A stretch of DNA of 64,000 nucleotides, taken from positions 62,001 through 126,000 of the forward strand of contig DATBKU010000090.1 of assembly GCA_036555725.1 (NCBI GenBank). Reading direction: 5' to 3'. The translations under genes and the position numbers were made by a program. Each line of letters starts with the position of its first letter. The stretch's first letter is position 1. Positions 52,394-61,632 of the stretch are shown here, piece by piece. The notes below the pieces were generated by a model. It was not told the DNA's origin. It did not search any database and saw only the letters and a list, made by a program, of their open reading frames with translations. This stretch comes from CALAED01 sp036555725. Its GTDB lineage: Bacteria; Actinomycetota; Actinomycetes; Streptosporangiales; Streptosporangiaceae.

Positions 52394-53329
52394 ATGGCGA
52401 CCGCGACCACCGCTCAGCCGGCCGCGTCCAAGACGGCGCTGCGGCACCGGCTGGCCGAGCGCGGCATCGATCGGAACCTGCTGTTGCTGCTGCCGGCGGT
52501 GCTGTTCGTGGTGGCCTTGTTCGTCTATCCATTCCTGTATGGACTGCAGCTGTCGTTCCAGCCGCAGCCGGGCATGGACGCGGCGAAACAGTACGGCACC
52601 GGCCCGCTCGCCAACTACCGGCTCTTCTTCGCCGATTCCTACCTGCGCGACACGATCTGGACCACGTTGAAGCTCGGCCTGCCCGCCGCGCTGTTCAACG
52701 TGCTCGCGTCGGTGCCGATCGCGTACCGGATGCGCGGGCGGTTCCGGGGGAAGCGGACGATCACCACGATCCTGGTGGTGCCGATCACACTCGGCACCGT
52801 CCTCACCGCCGAGGGCCTGCTCACCTTCATGGGCCCGACCGGCTGGCTCAACAAGGTGCTGCTCAACCTCCATCTGGTCGACGATCCGGTCCGGCTGGTG
52901 CACAACTACTGGGGCGTGTTCTTCTCGCTGATCATCTCCGGGTTCCCGTTCGCGTTCCTGCTCACGCTGGCCTACCTCAGCGGCATCGACCCGTCGCTCG
53001 AGCAGGCCGCGGCCACCCTGGGCGCGGGCTGGTGGCACCGGTTCCGGCACATCACGCTGCCACTGCTGGCGCCGGGGCTGTGCATCACGTTCTGTCTCAC
53101 CTTCGTGCTCGCCTTCTCGGTGTTCCCGTCGGCGATCATGGTCGGGGAGCCGTCGCGGCAGACCCGGGTGATCTCCATCGCCGCCTTCCACGCGCAGTTC
53201 GAGCAGTACGACTACGCGATGGGGTCCGCCATCGCGATGATCATGGGCGCGGTGATGCTGGTCGTCATCGGGGCCGTCTTCGCCCTGCGAGCCCGCTTCT
53301 ACCGTGGCGCGACAGGAGGCAAAGGGTGA
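52394..53329 (+). CDS. ABC importer permease (PotB-like)
   Basis: A 311-residue permease with six or so helices and the cytoplasmic EAA loop (EQAAATLGAGWWHRFRHITLP near 205-225). It belongs to the polyamine/iron/thiamine (MalFG-type fold) importer group. It starts two bases after the ATPase stop and overlaps the second permease by GTGA. Confidence 0.93.
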   Translation: MATATTAQPAASKTALRHRLAERGIDRNLLLLLPAVLFVVALFVYPFLYGLQLSFQPQPGMDAAKQYGTGPLANYRLFFADSYLRDTIWTTLKLGLPAALFNVLASVPIAYRMRGRFRGKRTITTILVVPITLGTVLTAEGLLTFMGPTGWLNKVLLNLHLVDDPVRLVHNYWGVFFSLIISGFPFAFLLTLAYLSGIDPSLEQAAATLGAGWWHRFRHITLPLLAPGLCITFCLTFVLAFSVFPSAIMVGEPSRQTRVISIAAFHAQFEQYDYAMGSAIAMIMGAVMLVVIGAVFALRARFYRGATGGKG

Positions 53330-54216
53330 CAACCACGCAAGGGGCGCCCGCCACCGCACCGGAGGCGACCGCCGCGCCCGTCGCCGGCAAACGGCTCATC
53401 CTCCGGCCTGGCGTATGGCTGGTGTGGGGCGGGGTCGTGGTCTTCCTGCTCATGCTGGCCGGCGTGGTGGGCGCCGTGCTGGTCAGCTCGTTCGGCACCA
53501 AGTGGTTCGGCGGCTGGCTCCCCGACGGGTGGACGACGCGGTGGTACGGCGAGTCCTGGCGGGACTTCAACCTCGGCAGCGTCATGCGGGTGACCATCGA
53601 GGTCGCGCTGGCGGTCGTGGCGATCTCGATCGTGGTCGGCACGCCGGCGGCCTACGCGCTGGCCAGGCGGCAGTTCGTCGGCAAGAAGCTGCTCATGGTG
53701 ACCTTCCTGCTGCCCATCCTCATCCCGCCGTTCACCTACGGCATCCCGCTGGCCTCGGTACTCACCAAGTACATCGGGCAGAACATCGTCGCGGTCGTGC
53801 TGGCCAACCTGGTGCCTTCGGTGCCGTTCGTCATCTTGGTCATGACGCCGTTCATCGAGCAGATCGACCCGAAGATCGAGGCGGCCGCCCGGATGTGCGG
53901 GGCGAAAACCCACGTCGTGTTCACCCGCATCCTCGCGCCGCTGCTGATCCCGGGCATGCTCGCGGCTGCCATCCTCATCCTGGTGCGGACCATCGGCATG
54001 TTCGAGCTGACCTTCCTCACCGCCGGCAACGACAGCCAGACGCTCGTCGTGGCGCTGTTCTACTCGGTGTCGGCCGCCGGCATTCGCGCCCAGCAGGAGG
54101 TCGACGCGATGGCGGTGCTCTACATGCTGTCGATGCTGGTGCTACTCGTCATCGCGCTGCGCTTCGTCAACCCGACCCAGCTGGTGACCCAGATCAAGGA
54201 GGACCGTTCGGAGTGA
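53326..54216 (+). CDS. ABC importer permease (PotC-like)
   Basis: A 296-residue permease with about six helices and the EAA loop (EAAARMCGAKTHVVFTRILAP near 185-205). With the PotB-like protein it forms the membrane channel. GTG start inside the previous stop; its own end overlaps the cupin gene by GTGA, which ties transport and catabolism into one coupled operon. Confidence 0.93.
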   Translation: MTTTQGAPATAPEATAAPVAGKRLILRPGVWLVWGGVVVFLLMLAGVVGAVLVSSFGTKWFGGWLPDGWTTRWYGESWRDFNLGSVMRVTIEVALAVVAISIVVGTPAAYALARRQFVGKKLLMVTFLLPILIPPFTYGIPLASVLTKYIGQNIVAVVLANLVPSVPFVILVMTPFIEQIDPKIEAAARMCGAKTHVVFTRILAPLLIPGMLAAAILILVRTIGMFELTFLTAGNDSQTLVVALFYSVSAAGIRAQQEVDAMAVLYMLSMLVLLVIALRFVNPTQLVTQIKEDRSE

Positions 54217-55007
54217 AGACGCTGCTGAAGCCTGGAGACAACACGGAACTGATCGGCCTCGATCTGGCCGACCTGGCCGACGGCGAGTCCGTGGAGCTGC
54301 CCAGGGACATGGGGAGCGGGCCCGAATGGAAGGGGGGCGGGAAAGGCGCCGAGGTCGCCGTCGTCGTCCTGTCCGGGACCGTCGACGTGGTGGTCGACGG
54401 CGCGCCGCTCGGCCGGGCCGGCGGTCGCGCCGGCGTCTTCGAGGGGGCCGGGCACACGGTCTACGCGCCGCCCGCGACGACAGTACGGCTGACCGCCGTG
54501 GACGGGCCCGCACAGCTGGCGATCGCGTCGGCGCCGGTGGACGGCGGCTCGCCCGGGCCGGCCCGCATCATCGGCCCCGGCGACCAGGACATCGCGCACC
54601 GCGGCGACGGCAACTGGGCCCGTACCGTACGGACCATCATCGGACCGGGCGATCCGGCCGGGCGGCTGCTGCTCGGCGAGACGATCAACCCGCCCGGCAA
54701 CTGGTCCAGCTACCCGCCGCACAAGCACGACACCGAGGAGCCGCCGCGCGAGGTACGGCTGGAGGAGATCTACCTCTTCAAGGTGAACCCGGCCGGCGGG
54801 TTCGGCGTGCAGATCCGCTACGACGGCGACGGCGAGGAGTGCTTCACAGTACGTGACGGCGACGTCGCCGCGATCCCGGCCGGCTACCACCCGGTGGTCG
54901 CCGCCCCCGGCTACTCCCTCTACTACCTGTGGGTCATGGCCGGCGACGGCCGCCAGATGATCCCGTACCTGGACCCCTCGCACGCGTGGGTACAAGAAAC
55001 CGCATGA
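54213..55007 (+). CDS. KduI/IolB family cupin isomerase
   Basis: A 264-residue bicupin of the IolB/KduI family. The C-terminal cupin has a complete metal site: H170 and H172 (PPHKHD), Glu184/185 (LEEIY) and H226 (GYHPV). IolB interconverts 5-deoxyglucuronate and its keto form, and E. coli KduI has been reported to convert hexuronates to their keto forms. No other inositol genes are present, so I infer an aldose-to-ketose hexuronate isomerase in place of UxaC. A short G-rich insert (near residues 35-45) matches the tesB repeat. Confidence 0.8.
   Translation: MKTLLKPGDNTELIGLDLADLADGESVELPRDMGSGPEWKGGGKGAEVAVVVLSGTVDVVVDGAPLGRAGGRAGVFEGAGHTVYAPPATTVRLTAVDGPAQLAIASAPVDGGSPGPARIIGPGDQDIAHRGDGNWARTVRTIIGPGDPAGRLLLGETINPPGNWSSYPPHKHDTEEPPREVRLEEIYLFKVNPAGGFGVQIRYDGDGEECFTVRDGDVAAIPAGYHPVVAAPGYSLYYLWVMAGDGRQMIPYLDPSHAWVQETA
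54318..54346 (+). repeat. G-rich micro-repeat shared with tesB
   Basis: This 29-base segment of the cupin gene is about 85-90 percent identical by eye to 43872-43901 in tesB, including GGGCCCGAA and AGGGGGGCGGG. Both are in frame and encode Gly-rich loops. Confidence 0.65.
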
Positions 55008-56452
55008 CTGCCGAACGGCTCTTGCTGCATCCCGAAGACGACGTCGCAGTGGCGGTACAGGGCCTGCCGGGCGTCCCGCGGGGCCACAAGGTCGCCATGC
55101 GCGACCTCGCGGCCGGCTCGCTCGTACGAAAGTACGGGCAGGTGATCGGCGTCGCCACCGCGCCCATCGCGGCGGGGGAGCACGTCCACACGCACAACCT
55201 GGGCATGAGCGAGATAACGCAGGAGTACGAGTTCGGCACCGACGTCCGTACGGTGGAGCCGGCGCCGGAGCCGGCGACATGGCAGGGCATCGTGCGGCCC
55301 GACGGCCGGATCGCCACGCGGAACTACATCGGCATCCTCACCTCGGTGAACTGCTCGGCGACCGTGGCCAAGATGATCGCCGCCCGGTTTCCCGTGCTCG
55401 ACGACCACCCGAACGTGGACGGGGTGGTGGCGCTGACGCATGGCACCGGATGCGGCATGGCGGCCGATGGCGAGGGCATCGCGCTGCTGCGCCGTACCCT
55501 CAACGGCTACGGCCGGCACCCAAACTTCGCGGCGCTGCTGGTGATCGGCCTCGGCTGCGAGGTCAACCAGCTCACCGGGTTCGACCTGCCGGACGGCACG
55601 CCCACGATGACGATCCAGGAGCTCGGCGGCACAGCGGCCACCGTACGAGCGGGCGTGGAGCGGATCCGCGAGCTGCTGCCGGACGCGGGCGAGGTCGAGC
55701 GGGTGCCGGTGCCGGCGTCGGAGCTGGTGCTGGCCCTGCAGTGCGGCGGGTCCGACGCGTACTCCGGCATGACCGCCAATCCCGCGCTCGGCGCCGCCGC
55801 CGACCTGCTCGTACGGCACGGCGGCACCGCGATCTTGTCCGAGACCCCCGAGGTGTACGGGGCGGAGCACCTGCTCACCCGCCGGGCCGTCTCGAAACCG
55901 GTCGGGGAGCGGCTGATCGAACGCATCCGCTGGTGGGAGTCGTACACGAAGTCGCACGGCGGATCGATGGACAACAATCCTTCGCCCGGCAACAAGGAGG
56001 GCGGCCTCACCACCATCCTGGAGAAGTCGCTCGGGGCGGTGGCCAAGGGCGGCACGGCGCCGCTGGCGGGCGTGTACGAGTACGCCGAGCCGATCACCGA
56101 GCGTGGATTCGTCTTCATGGACAGCCCCGGGTACGACCCGTGCTCCGTGACCGGACAGGTCGCGAGCGGCGCCAATATCGTGTGCTTCACGACCGGGCGG
56201 GGCTCGGTGTTCGGCTGCCGTCCGGTGCCGAGCCTGAAGCTCGCCAGCAACAGCGAGATGTACCGGTCCATGTCCGAGGACATGGACGTGAACTGCGGCG
56301 CGATCCTGGACGGCGATTACACCGTCGCCGAGATGGGGGAGCAGATCTTCGACTTGGTGCTGGCCACCGCGTCCGGGCGGAAGTCGGCCAGCGAGGAGCT
56401 CGGTTTCGGCGACGAGGAGTTCGTGCCGTGGCAACTCGGCGCCGTCATGTAG
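55004..56452 (+). CDS. uxaA: Altronate dehydratase (UxaA family)
   Basis: A 482-residue full-length member: an N-terminal SAF domain (about 1-75, ending HVHTHNLG) fused to the GalD/UxaA catalytic domain with THGTGCGM near 145, LGCEVN near 185, LQCGGSDAYSG near 246 and DNNPSPGNKEGG near 325. It dehydrates D-altronate, or a related aldonate, to 2-keto-3-deoxygluconate. ATG overlaps the cupin stop (ATGA). Confidence 0.92.
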   Translation: MTAERLLLHPEDDVAVAVQGLPGVPRGHKVAMRDLAAGSLVRKYGQVIGVATAPIAAGEHVHTHNLGMSEITQEYEFGTDVRTVEPAPEPATWQGIVRPDGRIATRNYIGILTSVNCSATVAKMIAARFPVLDDHPNVDGVVALTHGTGCGMAADGEGIALLRRTLNGYGRHPNFAALLVIGLGCEVNQLTGFDLPDGTPTMTIQELGGTAATVRAGVERIRELLPDAGEVERVPVPASELVLALQCGGSDAYSGMTANPALGAAADLLVRHGGTAILSETPEVYGAEHLLTRRAVSKPVGERLIERIRWWESYTKSHGGSMDNNPSPGNKEGGLTTILEKSLGAVAKGGTAPLAGVYEYAEPITERGFVFMDSPGYDPCSVTGQVASGANIVCFTTGRGSVFGCRPVPSLKLASNSEMYRSMSEDMDVNCGAILDGDYTVAEMGEQIFDLVLATASGRKSASEELGFGDEEFVPWQLGAVM

Positions 56453-57843
56453 CCCGGCTGTCGCTGGCGACCTGGCCGCGCGAGGTCCCGGAGAGCGTCG
56501 GGATCGTGCACTTGGGGATCGGTGCGTTCCACCGTGCCCACCAGGCAGTCCACACCGAGGACGCGGGCGACGGCTGGGGCATCTGCGGGGTCTCGCAGCG
56601 CAGCCCCGACGTGGTCGACCGGCTGGCCCCGCAGGACGGCCTGTACAGCGTGCTGGTACGCGGGCCCGGCGCGGGCGACGAGGCGGCGCGCGTCATCGGG
56701 TCGGTACGCGAGGTGCGGTGGGCCGGCGCCGATCCGGACGCGGCGGTGGCCAGGATCGCCGACCCCGGCGTACGCGTGGTGAGCCTCACCGTTACCGAAA
56801 AGGGCTACCGGCACGACCCGGCCACCGGCCGGCTGCGGCTGACCGACCCCGAGATCGCCCAGGATGTGCAAGGCCGTCCGCCGCGCACGGTGATCGGGCA
56901 GGTCGTCCGCGGGCTGGCCGCCCGGCAGGCGCCGATCAGCGTGCTGTGCTGCGACAACCTGCCGTCCAACGGCTCGACGCTGCGCGGTCTGGTGGACGAC
57001 TTCGCCGGGGCGGCGGGCGTACGGATCACGTGCGAGGTGACGTTCCCGTCCACCATGGTCGACCGGATCACCCCGGCCACGACGCCCGCCGACCTCGACG
57101 CGGTCGAGCGGCTACTCGGGCTCCGCGACCTTGCGGCCGTCGTCACCGAGCCGTTCAGCCAGTGGGTGATCGAGGACCACTTCGCGGCCGGGCGTCCCGC
57201 CTGGGACAAGGGCGGCGCGATCTTCACGGGCGACGTGGCGCCCTATGAGTCGATGAAGCTGCGCCTGCTCAACGGGGCGCACTCGACGCTGGCCTATCTC
57301 GGCGCGCTGGCCGGGTTCGAGCTGGTCTCGGACGCGATCGGCCCGCTCGGCGCCGCTGTGGTCCGGCTGATGGACGACGACGTCACGCCGACGCTCTCCG
57401 TTCCGGACGGGTTCGATCTGGAGGCGTACAAGGCCTCGCTGCTGGAACGGTTCGCCAACCCCGCACTGCGGCACCGGACGGTCCAGATCGCGATGGACGG
57501 CTCGCAGAAGCTGCCGCAACGACTGCTGGGGACGGTACGGGACCGGCTGGCCGCCGGCGCCGAGCCGCGGTGGGCGGCGCTCGGGGTGGCGGCGTGGCTG
57601 CGGTACGTCTGGGCGGGCGCAACCGACGACGGCGCCCCGCTGCCGCTCGACGACCCCCTGCACGACCGGCTGCGGACGGCCGTCGACGGCCTGCGCGACC
57701 CGGATGCCGTCGCCGACGCGCTGCTCGCCCTCGAGGAGATCTTCGGCCCCGACCTCCCCGACTCGCCGGTCTTCCGCGCCCTCGTCACCGACTGGCTCAC
57801 CGGCCTCAGCCGCGACGGCGTCCTCGGCGCCCTCCGCGGTTAG
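56428..57843 (+). CDS. Mannitol dehydrogenase family oxidoreductase (fructuronate/tagaturonate reductase-like)
   Basis: A 471-residue long-chain polyol dehydrogenase. The NAD loop GIVHLGIGAFHRAHQ is near residue 20, and the catalytic K277-x4-N282-x2-H285 is intact. UxuB, UxaB and mannitol dehydrogenase belong here. Beside UxaA it most likely reduces tagaturonate or fructuronate to the aldonate. I start at the GTG at 56428, overlapping uxaA by 25 bases, with GAGGAG eight bases upstream. Last gene of the operon. Confidence 0.88.
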   Translation: MATRRRHVARLSLATWPREVPESVGIVHLGIGAFHRAHQAVHTEDAGDGWGICGVSQRSPDVVDRLAPQDGLYSVLVRGPGAGDEAARVIGSVREVRWAGADPDAAVARIADPGVRVVSLTVTEKGYRHDPATGRLRLTDPEIAQDVQGRPPRTVIGQVVRGLAARQAPISVLCCDNLPSNGSTLRGLVDDFAGAAGVRITCEVTFPSTMVDRITPATTPADLDAVERLLGLRDLAAVVTEPFSQWVIEDHFAAGRPAWDKGGAIFTGDVAPYESMKLRLLNGAHSTLAYLGALAGFELVSDAIGPLGAAVVRLMDDDVTPTLSVPDGFDLEAYKASLLERFANPALRHRTVQIAMDGSQKLPQRLLGTVRDRLAAGAEPRWAALGVAAWLRYVWAGATDDGAPLPLDDPLHDRLRTAVDGLRDPDAVADALLALEEIFGPDLPDSPVFRALVTDWLTGLSRDGVLGALRG

Positions 57844-57878
57844 GGCTGGTTCGCGGGCCCGCTGCCCTGCCGGCCGGC

Positions 57879-57902
57879 GGACGGGCTGATGAGACAGGCC
57901 TA
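57879..57902. repeat. Intergenic repeat family, copy 1 (diverged)
   Basis: GGACGGGCTGATGAGACAGG plus CCTA resembles the copies at about 61030 and 62990. Each lies just beyond the 3' end of a gene. Confidence 0.45.
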
Positions 57903-58436
57903 TGAGACGCGCTGGCCGGCGCGGGCGACGAGGCGGCGGACGGCGGCGTCCGCGCCCACCGGTAGCGCGTCGACCGGGAACCAGCCCAGCTCGTCGGACT
58001 CGGCGCTGATCCGCTCCCGCGCGCCCTCCGGCGCGACCGCGACGTACTGAACGTCGAGGTGGTACGTCCCGCCTATGCAGGGCACCCAGTGCCGGTCAAC
58101 CTGAACGGGCCCGGGCGACAGGGCGAGGCCGTCGATGCCCGACTCTTCGGTCGCCTCCCGCAGCGCCGTCGCCGCCAGCGTCGCGTCACCCGGCTCGCAG
58201 TGGCCGCCGAGCTGCAACCATGCCTTGATCTTGGTGTGCAGGGTCAGCAGGACCCGAGTTCCGGAGGCGTCCAGCACGGCGGTGCTCGCGGTGATGTGTC
58301 CGGCCTTGCACTCGCGCCATACGCCGTTCTGGTGCGTCGCGAGATGTTCCAGGAACGCCGCGCGCAGCCGGTCCTGCCCGTCGTCGGGGGCCCGCCACGC
58401 CGTCAGCACCCGTACGGCGTCCGCGTGCAACGTCAC
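57900..58436 (-). CDS. NUDIX hydrolase
   Basis: A 178-residue Nudix protein. The Nudix box is GGHCEPGD...REATEESGI (about residues 79-103) with its catalytic REATEE. It likely hydrolyses a nucleoside diphosphate derivative. The GTG start overlaps the stop of the DUF2342 gene (GTGA), so they form a coupled pair. Confidence 0.88.
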   Translation of the reverse strand: MTLHADAVRVLTAWRAPDDGQDRLRAAFLEHLATHQNGVWRECKAGHITASTAVLDASGTRVLLTLHTKIKAWLQLGGHCEPGDATLAATALREATEESGIDGLALSPGPVQVDRHWVPCIGGTYHLDVQYVAVAPEGARERISAESDELGWFPVDALPVGADAAVRRLVARAGQRVS

Positions 58437-59827
58437 GAGGTCGGGGGGTTGTCGCCGCCGGGTTTGTTGTCGTCAGGCCTGTCGTCGCCGGGCTCGCCCT
58501 CGTCGGGCTCCTCGTCGGGCTTTGCGTCGGTGAGCTGGGAGATGTCGAAGTCGTCGGGCTTGCCCTGCACAAACGCGTCGGGGTCCTCGAGGTCGTCGGC
58601 GGTCGGCAGCAGATCGGGGTGCGCCCAGAGCGCGTCCCGGCCCTCGTTGCCGCGGGCCTCGCCCAACGCGCGCCACAGCGCCCCCGCCTCGCGCAGCTTG
58701 CGGGGCCGCAACTGCAGGCCGACCAAGGTCGCGAACGTCGCCTCGGCCGGGCCGCCCGAGGCGCGCCGCCGCCGGACCGCCTCCGCGAGCTTCGCCGAGT
58801 CGGGCAGCCGGCCGTCGGCCACGGAGTTGACGACCGTGTCGACCCAGCCCTCGACCAGGGCCAGCGCGGTCTCCAGCCGGGACAGCGCGGCTTTCTGCTG
58901 CGGGGTGTCCTCCGGCGTGGGAAGCAGTCCGCCCGACAGTGCCTCCTGCAGCGCCGCAGGGTTGCTGACGTCGAGGTCGGCGACCTTGTCCTCGATGCCG
59001 GACAGGTCGACCTTGATGCCGCGGGCGTAGTCTTCGACGGCCCCGAGCAGGTAGGCGCGCAGCCAGGGCACGTGCGCGAACAGCCGCTGGTGCGCGGCCT
59101 CCCGCAGCGCGAGATACAGCCGTACCTCATCTTCCGCGACCTCGAGCCCCTCGCCGAAGGCCTTGACCCCGGCGGGGAGCAGGGCGCCGACGCCTTCGGG
59201 CGCGAGCGGCAGCCCGACGTCGGACGAACCCACGACGTCGCGGGCGAGCGCGCCGAGGGCCTGCCCGGCCTGACCGCCTACCATGGCCCCGGCCATCTGC
59301 CGGACCATGCCGATCAGCGGGCCTGCCATCGCCTGCATCTCCTGCGGCATGGCCTCGTTCATGGAGTCGACCATGCGGGCGGCCACCGGATCGCACACCT
59401 TCGACCACACTGGCAGGGTCTGCTCGATCCACTCCGACCGGCTCCAGGCCTTGGGCGTCGTGATGCCGGCGGGGATCGTCGTCGCGTCGTTGAGCCACAG
59501 ATCGGCCAGCCGAAGGGCCTCCTCGACCTGACGGCGCTCGCTGTCGACCACCGACGGGTCGCCCTTCTCGACCACGGCGTGGCGGGCGACGTCCTTGGCC
59601 AGGTCCCAGTTCAGCGGCCCCCCGCCGCCCTGATTGCTGAGCATGTCCGCGAACCGGCGAAGCATCTCGGCCGCCTGCTGCATGTCTCCGCCGCCGCCCA
59701 TGGCCGCAAACGGGTCGACGGGGCCGCCGGACGGCCGGCCTGCCGGCTCGCCATTCGGCTTGTCGTCGCCGTTGTCGTCGCGGCCCTCGTCGTCGGGCCG
59801 GTTGAAGCCGAAGGGATTGTCACTCAT
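58433..59827 (-). CDS. DUF2342 (TIGR03624-type) putative zinc-dependent metalloprotease
   Basis: A 464-residue protein. The low-complexity acidic/Gly N-terminus (1-50) and C-terminus (from about 425, with PDE and PGDD repeats) flank a mostly helical core. REAAHQRLF near 238 offers an ExxH zinc-motif remnant typical of DUF2342, which is annotated as a metalloprotease or F420-associated hydrolase without firm proof. Homologue of Rv3195 by synteny. Divergent from the SDR gene with 88 bases between. Confidence 0.85.
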   Translation of the reverse strand: MSDNPFGFNRPDDEGRDDNGDDKPNGEPAGRPSGGPVDPFAAMGGGGDMQQAAEMLRRFADMLSNQGGGGPLNWDLAKDVARHAVVEKGDPSVVDSERRQVEEALRLADLWLNDATTIPAGITTPKAWSRSEWIEQTLPVWSKVCDPVAARMVDSMNEAMPQEMQAMAGPLIGMVRQMAGAMVGGQAGQALGALARDVVGSSDVGLPLAPEGVGALLPAGVKAFGEGLEVAEDEVRLYLALREAAHQRLFAHVPWLRAYLLGAVEDYARGIKVDLSGIEDKVADLDVSNPAALQEALSGGLLPTPEDTPQQKAALSRLETALALVEGWVDTVVNSVADGRLPDSAKLAEAVRRRRASGGPAEATFATLVGLQLRPRKLREAGALWRALGEARGNEGRDALWAHPDLLPTADDLEDPDAFVQGKPDDFDISQLTDAKPDEEPDEGEPGDDRPDDNKPGGDNPPTS

Positions 59828-59915
59828 TGAATTACTCTTGGGCGGGAAGAAATGCTCATGTTGGCCACGTTAGTCGCTCCCTGCTCAGGCGCGCATAAGG
59901 AGGGTTCGGCTCCAG

Positions 59916-61007
59916 GTGAATACAGGTCAGGTTCGCCCACGGCGTAGCACGGGCCCGGTCGTCGCCGTCACCGGCGCGGCCGCCGGCATCGGGCGAGCGC
60001 TGGCCGACCGGCTCGGCCAGTCGGCGGAGATTCGCAAGGTCGTCGCACTGGACGACCATCGCGGCGACGTCACCGGGGTGACCTGGCGCGTGGTCGACGT
60101 ACGCGATCCGCTGCTGTCCGGCCGGCTCTCCGACGTCGACATGATCGTCCACCTCGACGTCGACGGGTCGCCAGAAACCGGGCGAAAGGAGCGGCGCGCC
60201 TACAACGTGCGCGGCGTCCAGACGGTGCTCACCGCCGCCGCGGCCGCGCGCGTCCGGCGGGTCGTGCTGGTGACCAGCGCGGCGGTGTACGGTGCCCGCC
60301 CCGACAACGCCGTGCCGCTGCCCGAGGACGCCCCGCTGGCCGCCGAGCCCGACGACGGCATCGTCGGCGACTATCTGGAGATCGAGGACCTCGCCCGGAT
60401 GGCCCCGGTCAGCCATCCCGGCATGACCGTCACGGTGCTGCGCCCCGCGACCCTCGTCGGGCCCGGCGTCGATACCGCGATGACCAGGCACTTCGAGGCC
60501 CCGCGGCTGCTGTCGGTCAAGGGCTGCGCGCAACGCTGGCAGTTCTGCCACGTCGACGACCTGGTCTCGGCGCTCGAGCTCGCCGTGCTCGGCAAGATCA
60601 CCGGCGCCGTGGCGGTCGGTGCCGACGGCTGGCTCGAACAGGACGAGGCCGAGGAGCTCACCGGCAAGCGGCGGTTGGAGCTGCCGCCCGCTATCACGTT
60701 CGGCACGGCCGAACGCCTGCATCGGCTAGGGGTCACCCCCGCCCCGGCGGCCGACCTGCAGTTCACGGTCTATCCCTGGGTGGTCGACTGCGCCGCGCTG
60801 CGATCGGCCGGCTGGAAACCCTCCTACGACAACGCCTCGGCGCTCGCCGCACTGCTCGAGGAGATCTCCGGTCGCCACGCGATCGTCGGTCGCCGGCTCG
60901 GCGGCAAGGAGGCCACCGTGGCCACCGCCACGGCGGCCGGCGCCACCGTCGCGGTCCTCGGCGCCGCGGCCGCCGTCCGCCGCGCCCGCCGCAAACGCCG
61001 CGTCTAG
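59916..61007 (+). CDS. NAD-dependent epimerase/SDR family protein
   Basis: A 363-residue extended SDR. A Rossmann loop VTGAAAGIGRAL (near 18), LVTSAAVYG (near 125) and a YLEIEDLAR in the place of YxxxK suggest the catalytic Tyr/Lys pair is altered. A basic tail with an Ala-rich hydrophobic stretch (about 335-355) could anchor it at the membrane. GTG start; AGGAGGG lies 11 bases upstream. The substrate is unknown. Confidence 0.8.
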   Translation: MNTGQVRPRRSTGPVVAVTGAAAGIGRALADRLGQSAEIRKVVALDDHRGDVTGVTWRVVDVRDPLLSGRLSDVDMIVHLDVDGSPETGRKERRAYNVRGVQTVLTAAAAARVRRVVLVTSAAVYGARPDNAVPLPEDAPLAAEPDDGIVGDYLEIEDLARMAPVSHPGMTVTVLRPATLVGPGVDTAMTRHFEAPRLLSVKGCAQRWQFCHVDDLVSALELAVLGKITGAVAVGADGWLEQDEAEELTGKRRLELPPAITFGTAERLHRLGVTPAPAADLQFTVYPWVVDCAALRSAGWKPSYDNASALAALLEEISGRHAIVGRRLGGKEATVATATAAGATVAVLGAAAAVRRARRKRRV

Positions 61008-61029
61008 GAGACTCGCCCCCGGCGGCGCT

Positions 61030-61046
61030 CGCGACGGACGGGGCTC
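61030..61046 (+). repeat. Intergenic repeat family, copy 2
   Basis: CGCGACGGACGGGGCTC, identical over 17 bases to 62990-63006, followed in both by RTGA and an AGGCC-like end. It lies 23 bases after the SDR stop. Confidence 0.75.
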
Positions 61047-61144
61047 ATGAATAAGGCCCTGGCCCCCGCCGGGTTCCACTCTCGGGGCGGCGCACTAGGC
61101 TCGTGGGAGGTCTTTGTCTGCGCGCCGCATTCCGGAGGTTGGCC

Positions 61145-61570
61145 ATGAACGATGTGATTCGGCTGATCGGAATCCGGGATACCCCATTGTCGGTCGACGA
61201 GGTCTTGGGCGCGGTGGGCGACCCCGGCGCCGGCGGCATCGCATTGTTCGTCGGCACCGTACGGGACACCGACCACGAGCAGGCCGTGACGCGCCTGTCG
61301 TACAGCGCGCATCCCAGCGCGGAGCAGGAGCTGCGGCGCGTGGCGGAGAAGGTCGCCGCCGACTATCCCGTACGGGCGATGGCCGCGATACATCGGGCCG
61401 GGGACCTGGAGATCGGCGACCTCGCCGTGATCGTCGCCGTCGCGTGTCCGCATCGCGCCGAGGCGTTCGAGGCCTGCCGCCGGCTGATCGACGACCTCAA
61501 GGCGCAGGTGCCGATTTGGAAGCACCAGATGTTCGCGGACGGCGACGCCGAGTGGGTAGGAATGTGCTGA
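61145..61570 (+). CDS. moaE: Molybdopterin synthase catalytic subunit MoaE
   Basis: A 141-residue MoaE. It has GGIALFVGTVRD near 29, the CPHRAEAFEACR helix and the catalytic QVPIWKHQMF (Lys near 128) close to the C-terminus. It transfers sulfur from MoaD thiocarboxylate to precursor Z, forming molybdopterin. ATG with GGAGG six bases upstream. moeZ elsewhere in the window could supply the sulfur carrier chemistry. Confidence 0.93.
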   Translation: MNDVIRLIGIRDTPLSVDEVLGAVGDPGAGGIALFVGTVRDTDHEQAVTRLSYSAHPSAEQELRRVAEKVAADYPVRAMAAIHRAGDLEIGDLAVIVAVACPHRAEAFEACRRLIDDLKAQVPIWKHQMFADGDAEWVGMC

Positions 61571-61632
61571 CGGTTACGTGGGATGTCCGGTTACGATAAA
61601 AGTGTCCGGTTCCACACTGAAGTGGGTGGCAC

